Shown: piece after piece, positions 1-5,728 of the stretch
How the letters are laid out: each line of letters begins with the position of its first letter
Position numbering within the stretch: the stretch's first letter is position 1
DNA from: Coriobacteriia bacterium
GTDB lineage: Bacteria > Actinomycetota > Coriobacteriia > Anaerosomatales > PALSA-660
Direction of reading: 5' to 3'
DNA: 9,862 bases
NCBI GenBank assembly: GCA_003133285.1
Contig: PKWR01000191.1
Location: forward strand, 1,394 to 11,255
Position numbers and translations under genes: made by a program
The notes under the pieces: model-generated
Databases searched by the model: none
The model's input: the letters and a program-made list of their open reading frames with translations, nothing else
What the model was told of the DNA's origin: nothing

Positions 1-465
1 CTCTTCATGGGCGAGCACGCGCTCGGTGACGTCCCGGATGACCGACACGACGACTTCCTCGCCCCGGAAGTCGACCACTCTGGCGTTGACCTCGGTGTAC
101 ATGCCGGATCCGTCCTTGGGGGCGCCGACGGACTGGAACAACAGCGAGCCTCGTTCGCGGATGAGCGCGAGACGCGACGGGACGAGCGTCACGTTCTCAT
201 CCTCCACCCAGCCATAGGGGCCGAGGTCGGCGAACTCCTCGCGGGTGTACCCGAGATGCTCCGCGGCCGTGTCGTTGAAGAACATGAGGCGGCCGTCGAC
301 GGTATGCGCGAGCACGCCGTCGACCGAGCTGTTGAGGATGAGTTCGGCGATCTCTCGCACGTCACCGGATCCGAGGCCCGGGCCGCAGTCAAGATCTTGC
401 GCGGGCGAGGCGATCTCCGTTCGGGGCCGCATCTGCGGTCGTGCCATCTTCTTGCGCGTGTCCAT
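1..465 (-). CDS. PAS-domain signalling protein, N-terminal part (runs off left edge)
   Basis: The 155 visible codons hold a basic, unstructured N-terminus (about residues 1-33) and one PAS domain (about 36-150). PAS features include ILNSSVDGVLAH, the core FFNDTAAEHLGYTREEF (about 62-78) and the closing strand VVSVIRDVTERVLAHEE that ends most PAS/PAC modules and leads into a linker helix. PAS domains sense a ligand, redox state or light and control an attached output domain such as a histidine kinase, GGDEF or HD-GYP. The output lies outside the window, so the class is unknown. No signal peptide or membrane helix is visible, so the sensor is probably cytoplasmic. The ATG at 465 is chosen because an in-frame TAG sits five codons upstream and a GGGG stretch lies just before it. 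Met7 or Met12 could also serve as start. PAS identity is firm; function is open. Confidence 0.85.
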   Translation of the reverse strand, partial: MDTRKKMARPQMRPRTEIASPAQDLDCGPGLGSGDVREIAELILNSSVDGVLAHTVDGRLMFFNDTAAEHLGYTREEFADLGPYGWVEDENVTLVPSRLALIRERGSLLFQSVGAPKDGSGMYTEVNARVVDFRGEEVVVSVIRDVTERVLAHEE

Positions 466-598
466 CGGGTGGCCCCACTACACGAGGGCGCTGCGCCTTG
501 GCCGTCTGCCGTGCGCGCGCGTCTCACCTCACCCCCTGTATCGGCATGCGCCGTCCCTCGCGGGAGCGCGTGGCGGTGGAGATGCGGTGAGCGGCGCA

Positions 599-635
599 GG
601 GAGGCCCCGGTCCGTTTGCCGGGCCGGGGCCTCCC
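599..635 (-). terminator. Strong hairpin after the MerR gene
   Basis: The arms 599-610 and 624-635 form a perfect 12-bp inverted repeat (GGGAGGCCCCGG and its complement) around a 13-nt loop. It starts about 30 nt past the MerR stop codon. No T-tract follows on either strand, so it could be a terminator of the GC-rich actinobacterial kind or a 3' RNA-stabilising stem. It also lies 134 bp before the PAS gene start and would shield that gene from read-through. Confidence 0.6.
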
Positions 636-665
636 AACCGAAGCCAGACGATAGTCGGGGGGCTG

Positions 666-1424
666 CTACTTCGCGCGTTCGGCGTTGGCCTCGATGGCCT
701 CGCGCATGTACTGAGCGAGCCCGACGCGCACCTTCTCGTAGTTCTGCGCGAAGCGGGGGTCCATCACATACATCTGGCCGAGCCCCACGTGGATCTCCTG
801 CGAGCAGGGGTAGAACCATTTGTCGATCTGGAGCCGGTGCTCTTCGGCGAGGTCCAGGGCGCGCGGGTCGTCCGAGGGCACGCCCTCGTCCATCAGCGCG
901 GCCATCGCGGCGTTGACGGCCTCGCCCTCGGCCTTGATCTGCGTCCAGTCCTCCTTGGTGTAGCGCTTCGTGCGCCGCATGGACTCGGCATAGGCCGGGG
1001 TGCCGCCCCACCGGTCCTCGGCTTCCTTCTCGTGCTTCTTGGGGTCGAAATCACCGAAGGCCTCGAACATGTCCTTGGCGTCCAATGTGACACCTCCTTC
1101 CGTGGCGTCCAGCGCTGCTTCGACGGCCTCGATCATGTGGCCGAGCTGCGCCGACTTGTCCTTCAGCATCCGGCGCTGCATGCGCAGTGCCTCGAGGCGA
1201 TCGAACGACGGGTCGTGCATGATGCGCGCGATGTCGCCGAGCCCGAACCCCAACTCCCGGAAGAACAGGACCTGTTGCAGCGTGGCCAGATCGTCGTCGC
1301 CGTAGTGCCGGTACCCGCCCTCGGAGCGCTCCGAGGGCGAGAGCAGGCCGATGTCGTCGTAGTGGTGCAGCGTGCGCACGCTGACCGATGCGAGCGAAGC
1401 GACCTCGCCGACCGTGAGACCCAT
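666..1424 (-). CDS. MerR-family regulator with C-terminal TipAS drug-sensing domain
   Basis: The 252-residue protein matches the length of TipAL-type regulators. Residues 1-70 are a MerR winged helix-turn-helix (TVGEVASLASVSVRTLHHYD, then GLLSP and GGYRHY). Residues 75-110 are a dimerising coiled coil. Residues 115-248 are a TipAS-like domain (KDWT-type helix YTKEDW, then FYPCSQEIHVGLGQMYV). In Streptomyces, TipAL binds thiopeptide antibiotics through this domain and activates transcription by untwisting a promoter with an overlong spacer. Cys207 is the only cysteine here and lies in the ligand-binding helix region. Whether it reacts with a ligand is not shown. The start is set by GGAGG 9 nt upstream of the ATG. 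The gene sits alone, with its own MerR-type promoter, so autoregulation is very likely. The inducer is unknown. Confidence 0.92.
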   Translation of the reverse strand: MGLTVGEVASLASVSVRTLHHYDDIGLLSPSERSEGGYRHYGDDDLATLQQVLFFRELGFGLGDIARIMHDPSFDRLEALRMQRRMLKDKSAQLGHMIEAVEAALDATEGGVTLDAKDMFEAFGDFDPKKHEKEAEDRWGGTPAYAESMRRTKRYTKEDWTQIKAEGEAVNAAMAALMDEGVPSDDPRALDLAEEHRLQIDKWFYPCSQEIHVGLGQMYVMDPRFAQNYEKVRVGLAQYMREAIEANAERAK

Positions 1425-1445
1425 GTGCGTTCACCTCCGGGCAGA

Positions 1446-1476
1446 AGCGTAGACCCTGACGTAACGTCAGGGTCAA
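1446..1476 (-). promoter_or_regulatory. MerR-type promoter and operator of the TipAS regulator
   Basis: On the minus strand a -35 box TTGACC (1476-1471) is followed by exactly 19 nt and a -10 box TACGCT (1451-1446). The spacer is occupied by a perfect palindrome: arms 1452-1462 and 1464-1474 (GACCCTGACGT and its complement) around one central base. The 19-bp spacer, too long for normal sigma-70 contact, with the operator between the boxes is the hallmark of MerR-activated promoters. The transcript would start near 1439, just before the GGAGG ribosome site, leaving a leader of only about 15 nt. Confidence 0.88.
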
Positions 1477-1485
1477 GGGAAGAAT

Positions 1486-1532
1486 CGAAGAATGTCCTCT
1501 TCGGGCCGGACGCCCACAAGACGGAGCGTCCG
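1486..1532 (-). terminator. Possible paired hairpins ending the oxidoreductase cluster
   Basis: Two short stems follow the ThiF-like stop codon on the minus strand. The first is CGGACGC at 1507-1513 with its complement at 1526-1532 (7 bp, 12-nt loop). The second is CGAAGA at 1486-1491 with TCTTCG at 1498-1503 (6 bp, 6-nt loop), followed by a mildly T-rich ATTCTT. They fill the space between the ThiF gene and the MerR promoter and could end the upstream transcript. The lack of a clean T-tract keeps confidence low. Confidence 0.35.
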
Positions 1533-1535
1533 CCG

Positions 1536-2195
1536 CTAGGGTTCGTCGAAGCCCAGGAGCCGTCGGACCGCTGCGTGCGCCTCATGGGCCGCGGCGACCA
1601 TCACGCGCGACGCGAAGAGGGGGTGGCCGGCGGTGACGTCGCTGGTCAGATCGCCGACGAGGTAGAGGTTCTCACACGGGCGTTCGGTGACGATCGCGTT
1701 CGCCGAGCCGTAGCCGGCGAGCCCCGACGCCGTCACCAGCGGGGTCTCCGGGAAGGTGGTCATGCAGGTGTTGACGATCATCGCCTTCGTGTCCGCGCGG
1801 TCGACCGCCTCGACGATGACGTCGGCCCCGCGCACGAGATCGACGAGGTTCTCGGCCGTCATACGGCACGTGTGGAGCGTGAGACGCGCTTCAGGGTCGA
1901 TGCGCAGGAGCGTCTCCGCCAGGGCCTCGGTCTTGGGCCGCCCGATCTGGTCGCGGAAGAACAACTGCCGGTTGAGGTTCGACGCATCGACGACGTCGGA
2001 GTCGATCAGCGTGAGCGTGCGCACGCCGCTGCGCAGCAGCATCGCCGCGATGTTGCTGCCCAGGCCGCCGCAGCCGACGATCGCGACCGACGAAGCCTGG
2101 AGCCGCGCGCGAAGGGCCGCCTCGCGGCCAGGAGGCGGTACGGCGACGTCGATGCTCGGTCGGCCGTGCGGGTGAAGGTCGGGGAAGTCAGGCAC
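1536..2195 (-). CDS. ThiF/MoeB/HesA-like E1 enzyme (sulfur-carrier adenylyltransferase)
   Basis: The 219-residue protein has a compact E1-like fold. The nucleotide-binding loop VAIVGCGGLGSN is at about residues 35-46. The motif LIDSDVVDASNLNRQLFF follows, with the ATP-contacting Asn and Arg. VDRADTKAMI supplies the Asp expected to hold the magnesium. Such enzymes adenylate the C-terminal glycine of a ThiS- or MoaD-type carrier so that it can take up sulfur. The length fits the short 'family 2' ThiF-like proteins, and no rhodanese domain is attached, so the sulfur donor must be separate. The GTG start at 2195 lies 2 nt after the MoaD-like stop with a GGGGG site just upstream, giving translational coupling. 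Reading further upstream in this frame gives Arg/Pro-rich sequence that merely overlaps the MoaD-like gene. Its likely partner is that MoaD-like protein, for the pterin cofactor of the oxidoreductase. A thiamine role cannot be excluded. Confidence 0.88.
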   Translation of the reverse strand: MPDFPDLHPHGRPSIDVAVPPPGREAALRARLQASSVAIVGCGGLGSNIAAMLLRSGVRTLTLIDSDVVDASNLNRQLFFRDQIGRPKTEALAETLLRIDPEARLTLHTCRMTAENLVDLVRGADVIVEAVDRADTKAMIVNTCMTTFPETPLVTASGLAGYGSANAIVTERPCENLYLVGDLTSDVTAGHPLFASRVMVAAAHEAHAAVRRLLGFDEP

Positions 2196-2197
2196 GG

Positions 2198-2437
2198 CTA
2201 GCCCCCGGCGACCGGAGGGAAGATCGCAAGCCGGTCGCCATCGTGGAGCACAGAGTCCTCCGCCGCATGGCGGTTGTTGACGAACACGACCCGCGGCTGG
2301 TCGGGGAGCCCGAGGGTCGCGATCATGTCGGCGATCGTCGTGCCTTCGGGCAGGTCGAAGGTGCGCGCGTGCCGGCCCCCCAGCCCGTCGGGCTGGTGGT
2401 CGGCCAGATAGGCGAACAGCGCGATGTCGACTTTCAT
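2198..2437 (-). CDS. MoaD/ThiS-family sulfur carrier protein
   Basis: This 79-residue ubiquitin-like (beta-grasp) protein ends in FPPVAGG. The final Gly-Gly is the site that is adenylated and then thiocarboxylated in MoaD and ThiS. Other family features are the N-terminal strand MKVDIALFAYLADH, the helix TTIADMIATLGLP, VVFVNNRHA and the turn LHDGDRLAIFPPVAGG. MoaD-COSH donates sulfur to the dithiolene of the molybdopterin/tungstopterin cofactor, normally as a complex with MoaE, which is not seen here. The ATG at 2437 is preceded by AAAGG at a good distance. A longer in-frame reading from 2539 would begin inside a hairpin and add a basic, low-complexity segment, so it is rejected. The gene sits between the oxidoreductase (140 nt upstream) and the E1-like gene (2 nt downstream), which favours a MoaD role over ThiS. 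Confidence 0.87.
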   Translation of the reverse strand: MKVDIALFAYLADHQPDGLGGRHARTFDLPEGTTIADMIATLGLPDQPRVVFVNNRHAAEDSVLHDGDRLAIFPPVAGG

Positions 2438-2524
2438 GCGGGCCTTTCGATCCGTGCGGTCGTTTCGCGGATGCGCACTGCGAACGCCGTGCCGCTCTCG
2501 CTCCCGCGTCGCCCGGACGTGAGA

Positions 2525-2555
2525 GGGGGCGCCGCCCATCCGCGGCGGCGCCCCC
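2525..2555 (-). terminator. Hairpin between oxidoreductase and MoaD-like genes (attenuator or processing site)
   Basis: Arms 2525-2536 and 2544-2555 (GGGGGCGCCGCC and its complement) give a perfect 12-bp all-GC stem with a 7-nt loop. It begins 23 nt after the oxidoreductase stop and 88 nt before the MoaD-like start. No T-tract follows, so it probably acts as a partial terminator or 3'-end stabiliser. Either would make the oxidoreductase more abundant than its carrier and E1 partners. Confidence 0.55.
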
Positions 2556-2577
2556 GAAGCTCACGGTGCAAGCATGG

Positions 2578-4353
2578 CTAGCGCAGCCCCATCGCCTTCG
2601 CGGTCTCCGGCACGAAGTCGAAGACGGCGTCGAGATCGGCGTCGGTGACCTCGAACACGGTGTTGTGCGGAGGGAGCGGGAGGGTCTTCATCCACACCGG
2701 CAGACGGTCGTCGGCGGCGGTGAAGCCGGCGCCCTCGTTGAAGAGGCGCTCGAAAGTCAGCGTCTCCCGGCCGAGTCGCAGCAGCTCGTCGGTGTCCCAC
2801 ACGTCGCCGGTGTGCGCGGCGGCCATGTCGAAGATCGCGACGAAGGCATCCGGGATGTCGAGCACCGGGAACGCGACGAAGATGCAGAGCCCGAGCGCGT
2901 CGAGCATGGCGGTCGCGATCTGCAGGTTCTTCGACAGGTCGGACTGGCCCTCGGTCTTGAGCGGGTCGACGGTGCCGCCGACGCCCAGGATGTTGGCCGT
3001 GATGGTATAGCCGGCCGTGTGGTCGGCACCCTGGGTGGATGTGGCATACGTGACGCCGATGCCCTGGACGGCGCGAGGCTCGTAGGCCGGCATCGCCTGA
3101 TGCTTGACGACCGGGATGTGCTCGACGCCGAACTTGATGCCGACGGCTTCGGCGCCGTCGCCGATGATCCTGCCGGGGGCGCCGCCCTCGAAGACGCTCT
3201 TGAGGGCCTTGATCGCGGCGGCCCCGTCGCCGAAGGGGATGGCGCCGGAGTCCATGTAGACCGCCAGCGTGTTGCCCATCTCGATGGTGTCGAGGCCGTA
3301 CTCGCCGCAGATCCGGTCGAGCTCGGCGACCACGTCCATGTCGGAGATGCCGCAGTCGGTGCCGAACGCCCAGGCGGTCTCGTACTCAGGGCCCTTCGTC
3401 ACATAGGCGCCGTCCTTGTCGACCCAGTAGCGCGAGCACTGGATGACGCAACCGGTATGGCAGCCGTGCTTCACGTTGCCGCCGCGCTCGAGGGTCACCT
3501 CGCGCTGCTTCTCGCCGGAAACGCCCTCGACGTCCTCGAACTGACCGGTGGAGAAGTTGCGCGTGGGAAGGCCGCCCGCCTCGTTGAGGATGTTCATCAG
3601 GACGTTGGTGCCGTAGGTCGGCAGGCCGGTCCCGGAGACGGGGTGCGTGGTGAGCGCGGTGGAGAACCGCTTCATCGCGGCATCGAACGCTTCCGTGTCC
3701 GCATGCTCGAGGTACGGGAGTCCCTTGTCGGAGACGACGATGGCCTTCAGGCCCTTGGATCCCATGACCGCGCCGAGACCGCCGCGGCCGGCGAACCGGT
3801 TCGGGTAGCCCTTCATGTCGGAGACTGCGATACCGGCGGCCTTGAGGCCGGCCTCGCCGGCGGGGCCGTTGGTGATCGTGGAGTAGCGGTCGTCAGCGGG
3901 GCGCATGGCCTTGATCGCGTCGGCCAGCGCGTAGTTGGAGGCGCCCGCCCACTCGTCGACGCGGCTGAGCTTGGCCGAGCCGTCCGCTTCGATCGTGAGC
4001 ATGTACCGCGCATCGGGGTCGGCGGGCTTGCCCGTGACGACGATCGCGGCGATCTTCAGCTTGCCGAGGCCGTGGGCGGCCTGGCCGCCGGCGTTCGACT
4101 CCTTGAGACCGCCCGTGAGCGGGCTCTTGGCGCCGATCGAGAGGCGTCCGCCGTTCGGAGCCGTTGTGCCGCCGAGCAGACCCGGTGCGAAGACCAGGAC
4201 GTTCTCCTGGCCGAGGGGGTCGGCGGTCGGCGGGACCATGTCGTACACGATCGCGTCGGTGAGCGCGCGACCGCCGTACCGATGCCACTTCTCCGGGAGC
4301 GGCTTGCGCTCGATGGAGAGCGTCGACATATCGACGTACAGGATCTCTCGCAT
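2578..4353 (-). CDS. aor: Aldehyde:ferredoxin oxidoreductase family protein (tungsten/molybdenum bis-pterin enzyme)
   Basis: The 591-residue protein is of normal family length (about 570-620). AOR enzymes oxidise aldehydes to carboxylic acids and pass the electrons to ferredoxin, using a tungsten (or molybdenum) bis-pterin and one [4Fe-4S] cluster. Visible motifs: GGRALT (27-32), SNAGG (86-90), the pterin-binding loop GRGGLGAVMGSKGLKAIVV (189-207), cluster cysteines C298, C302 and C306 in GCHTGCVIQC with the fourth, C490, in LGLC, GPEYETAW (321-328) with the acidic active-site region, and YATSTQGADHTAGYT (436-450). No signal peptide is seen; the enzyme is cytoplasmic. The ATG at 4353 is fixed by AGGAGG 5 nt upstream. 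An in-frame ATG at 4452 adds a non-conserved 33 residues and is rejected. The first three cysteines are spaced CX3CX3C rather than the CX2CX3C of the Pyrococcus enzyme. The neighbouring MoaD-like and ThiF-like genes support a cofactor-dependent role. The substrate cannot be told from sequence. Confidence 0.93.
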   Translation of the reverse strand: MREILYVDMSTLSIERKPLPEKWHRYGGRALTDAIVYDMVPPTADPLGQENVLVFAPGLLGGTTAPNGGRLSIGAKSPLTGGLKESNAGGQAAHGLGKLKIAAIVVTGKPADPDARYMLTIEADGSAKLSRVDEWAGASNYALADAIKAMRPADDRYSTITNGPAGEAGLKAAGIAVSDMKGYPNRFAGRGGLGAVMGSKGLKAIVVSDKGLPYLEHADTEAFDAAMKRFSTALTTHPVSGTGLPTYGTNVLMNILNEAGGLPTRNFSTGQFEDVEGVSGEKQREVTLERGGNVKHGCHTGCVIQCSRYWVDKDGAYVTKGPEYETAWAFGTDCGISDMDVVAELDRICGEYGLDTIEMGNTLAVYMDSGAIPFGDGAAAIKALKSVFEGGAPGRIIGDGAEAVGIKFGVEHIPVVKHQAMPAYEPRAVQGIGVTYATSTQGADHTAGYTITANILGVGGTVDPLKTEGQSDLSKNLQIATAMLDALGLCIFVAFPVLDIPDAFVAIFDMAAAHTGDVWDTDELLRLGRETLTFERLFNEGAGFTAADDRLPVWMKTLPLPPHNTVFEVTDADLDAVFDFVPETAKAMGLR

Positions 4354-4358
4354 AGGAA

Positions 4359-4364
4359 CCTCCT
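4359..4364 (-). promoter_or_regulatory. Ribosome binding site deciding the oxidoreductase start
   Basis: AGGAGG stands 5 nt before the ATG at 4353. It is the only near-consensus site in the leader. This settles the start at residue MREILYVD rather than at the upstream in-frame ATG at 4452, which overlaps the presumed -10 box. Confidence 0.85.
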
Positions 4365-4384
4365 GCCAGGACGTGCCGGGTGTG

Positions 4385-4419
4385 CCGGAATCCGGGACGC
4401 TTCCGCCGCTGACGGCGTC
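4385..4419 (-). other. Structured 5' leader of the oxidoreductase mRNA
   Basis: The presumed leader (about 4435 to 4354, some 82 nt) can fold into a hairpin with arms GACGC 4396-4400 and GCGTC 4415-4419. A mutually exclusive inner stem pairs 4404-4408 with 4413-4417. A small stem CCGG/CCGG lies at 4385-4395, next to the ribosome site. I do not recognise a molybdenum- or tungsten-cofactor riboswitch in it. It may simply be a GC-rich leader. Confidence 0.35.
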
Positions 4420-4441
4420 TATCCCACAGCCGTTGTTCCCA

Positions 4442-4470
4442 ATACTAGGCACTTGCAGTCGCGGTGACGA
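4442..4470 (-). promoter_or_regulatory. Likely promoter of the oxidoreductase cluster
   Basis: On the minus strand TCGTCA (4470-4465; 4 of 6 to TTGACA) is followed by 17 nt and TAGTAT (4447-4442; 4 of 6 to TATAAT). The start would fall near 4435. The A/T-rich stretch around the -10 box stands out from the GC-rich surroundings. Confidence 0.5.
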
Positions 4471-4474
4471 CAGC

Positions 4475-4526
4475 CCGACACGGGATCGGGGTTCGTGAGT
4501 CGAACGGCGACAGGGTCGGGTGTCGG
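4475..4526 (-). terminator. Nested hairpin after the prepilin pair
   Basis: An outer 7-bp stem pairs CCGACAC (4475-4481) with GTGTCGG (4520-4526). Inside it a 5-bp stem pairs GTTCG (4491-4495) with CGAAC (4501-4505). It lies 65 nt after the prepilin stop and upstream of the oxidoreductase promoter, where a terminator is expected. There is no T-tract. The rest of the 237-bp gap between the two genes holds only the promoter and leader described separately. Confidence 0.35.
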
Positions 4527-4590
4527 CGGCCGGTGTCGCGCAGACGACGGCGCGCGGGTCGACGGGCGTGCGGAGGATGCGGACTCGGGC

Positions 4591-5007
4591 CTACAGGCCG
4601 CCGGCGCTCGCGGTCGGGGCGGGGGTCGGGGCGGCCGAGGCCACGGGTGGCTGGCTCGTCGTGCCGGCCGTCTTGCCCGCGTAGTGCACCGAGCAGTAGA
4701 CTTCGCCGTCGCCACCGTTGGCCGCCGAGTTGAACACGTAGACGCCGTGCCCCGGGCACTGCGGGATCATCGCGAAGTAGGCCTTGTCGATCAGCTGGGC
4801 CATGGTCGTCGGGTAGACGCCCTTGAGCTTCTGGTACGACACCGCGCGGGCCTCGATCGCGGCGCGGTTGGACGCGCACACCGCGGCCTGGACCCTCTGG
4901 TTCGACGAGAGGAAGATCGGCACCGTGATGCTGGCCAACGCGGCGATGACCAGCATCACGGTCACGAGATCCAGGGCGCTCATGCCCGAGTCGTTGTGGC
5001 GCTTCAT
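4591..5007 (-). CDS. Type IV prepilin / pseudopilin-like protein with Asp5
   Basis: The 138-residue protein has a class III (prepilin) signal: a short charged leader MKRHNDSG, then MSALDLVTVMLVIAALAS as the hydrophobic N-terminal helix. A prepilin peptidase would cut after Gly8 and methylate Met9. Mature position 5 is Asp13, where almost all pilins have Glu. A globular part follows: C44 in VCASNRAAIEA, the common YPTTMAQLID segment (about 65-74), then CPGHGVYVF (84-92) and VYCSVH (103-108), whose cysteines probably pair. The tail (about 116-138) is Ala/Pro/Thr-rich and low in complexity. The start overlaps the previous gene's stop by ATGA, so the two are translationally coupled. Family members build type IV pili, competence pili or type II secretion pseudopili. 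No assembly ATPase, platform protein or peptidase gene is nearby, so this is probably an accessory (minor) pilin. The exact role is unknown. Confidence 0.85.
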   Translation of the reverse strand: MKRHNDSGMSALDLVTVMLVIAALASITVPIFLSSNQRVQAAVCASNRAAIEARAVSYQKLKGVYPTTMAQLIDKAYFAMIPQCPGHGVYVFNSAANGGDGEVYCSVHYAGKTAGTTSQPPVASAAPTPAPTASAGGL

Positions 5008-5591
5008 CGTGCCACCGGCACCTTCGTGTCGGAGCGCACCGAGATGCTCGCGGCTCCGTGACGCGCGGGGTCGGGGCACGAGATCGTTGTGACGCCCTGG
5101 TACTGGGTGTAGATGTAGGGCCTGCCGCAGGCGGGGCAGACGACGTCGGACTCGCTCGGGCGGCCCTCCGACTTGTCGGCGATGAGCCTCCACAGGTTGG
5201 CAAGGCACGCGTCGGCGCTCTTGTTCAGCGTGGCGGAGCCCGTGTACAGCGGCTCGGACGGGGCCGAGGAGGCGAACGTGCTCGGCGCGGAGGCAGTCAT
5301 GACGACGAGGGAGAGCAGGCACAGGACGGACGCCACGGCGAGTCGCCGGCGCGGGTGCGCGGCGGGCCGGACCTCGTTGTGCAGGGGAGTGTGCCGGGCG
5401 GCGTAGTGGCGCGGTCCCGACCCGCCGGCAGTCCCGCGGACGCGGACGCCGTTGATCGAGTCGACCATGGGGACGACCATGACGGCACCCTCGGCGAGCC
5501 AGCAGGTGGCGCACAGCGGAGCCGGGTCGGCCGGAAGAAGCCCCGTGCCGCACCGCTCGCAGTAGTGCCTGACCGGCCCCGCAGTTGCCAT
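5004..5591 (-). CDS. Zinc-ribbon, membrane-anchored protein with pilin-like C-terminal domain
   Basis: I do not recognise a named family. The 195-residue protein begins with a four-cysteine zinc ribbon (CERC at 11-14, CATC at 27-30). A polar linker rich in Arg, His and Gly follows (45-82), then one membrane helix at about 84-100 (LAVASVLCLLSLVV), preceded by RRR, which predicts the ribbon inside and the rest outside. The outer part carries ACLANLWRLIA (about 128-138), CPACGRPYIY (152-161) and SCPDPARH (171-178). This repeats the Cys-Asn helix, CPxxGxxYxY and CxxxH pattern of the prepilin encoded next door. It has no prepilin-peptidase site. The ATG at 5591 is preceded by AAGGA 5 nt upstream. 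The stop overlaps the prepilin start by 4 nt, so the two products are probably made together and may interact. The C152/C155/C172 set could bind zinc or form a disulfide. Confidence 0.75.
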   Translation of the reverse strand: MATAGPVRHYCERCGTGLLPADPAPLCATCWLAEGAVMVVPMVDSINGVRVRGTAGGSGPRHYAARHTPLHNEVRPAAHPRRRLAVASVLCLLSLVVMTASAPSTFASSAPSEPLYTGSATLNKSADACLANLWRLIADKSEGRPSESDVVCPACGRPYIYTQYQGVTTISCPDPARHGAASISVRSDTKVPVAR

Positions 5592-5650
5592 CTCGATCCT
5601 TGGTCATGTTCCCGATGCAGCCGCACACCGCATCCGCGGTGTCCACATTC

Positions 5651-5656
5651 TGTATA
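5651..5656 (-). promoter_or_regulatory. Possible -10 box of the zinc-ribbon/prepilin operon
   Basis: TATACA (5656-5651, minus strand) lies 59 nt before the ATG at 5591 in the most A/T-rich stretch of this neighbourhood. No convincing -35 box is found 16-18 nt upstream, so this is tentative. Confidence 0.3.
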
Positions 5657-5728
5657 TCGGAGGCCGGCGAGCGAAAGATTAGAAGGAATCTGCGGACTGC
5701 ATGAGCGGTGGCCCGTCCGCGTCCGGGG

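Noticed and set aside
789..2201. A 470-codon plus-strand open frame across the MerR, operator and ThiF regions
   Set aside because: It crosses two well-supported minus-strand genes and the MerR promoter, and shows no motif or ribosome site.
2196..2564. An N-terminal extension of the ThiF-like gene to 342 residues
   Set aside because: The added part lies wholly over the MoaD-like gene in another frame and is Arg/Pro-rich. The GTG at 2195 has a good site and family-like length.
2566..4467. A 633-codon open frame on the plus strand opposite the oxidoreductase
   Set aside because: The translation is rich in Gly, Val, Asp, Arg and His with no family motifs, and it is antiparallel to a gene with full AOR motifs. 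In this GC-rich DNA stops are rare on the opposite strand, so it is a shadow.
5676..5691. AGATT/AATCT hairpin after the ABC ATPase gene
   Set aside because: It is only 5 bp and A/T-rich, and overlaps the likely prepilin operon promoter region, so it is too weak to call a terminator.
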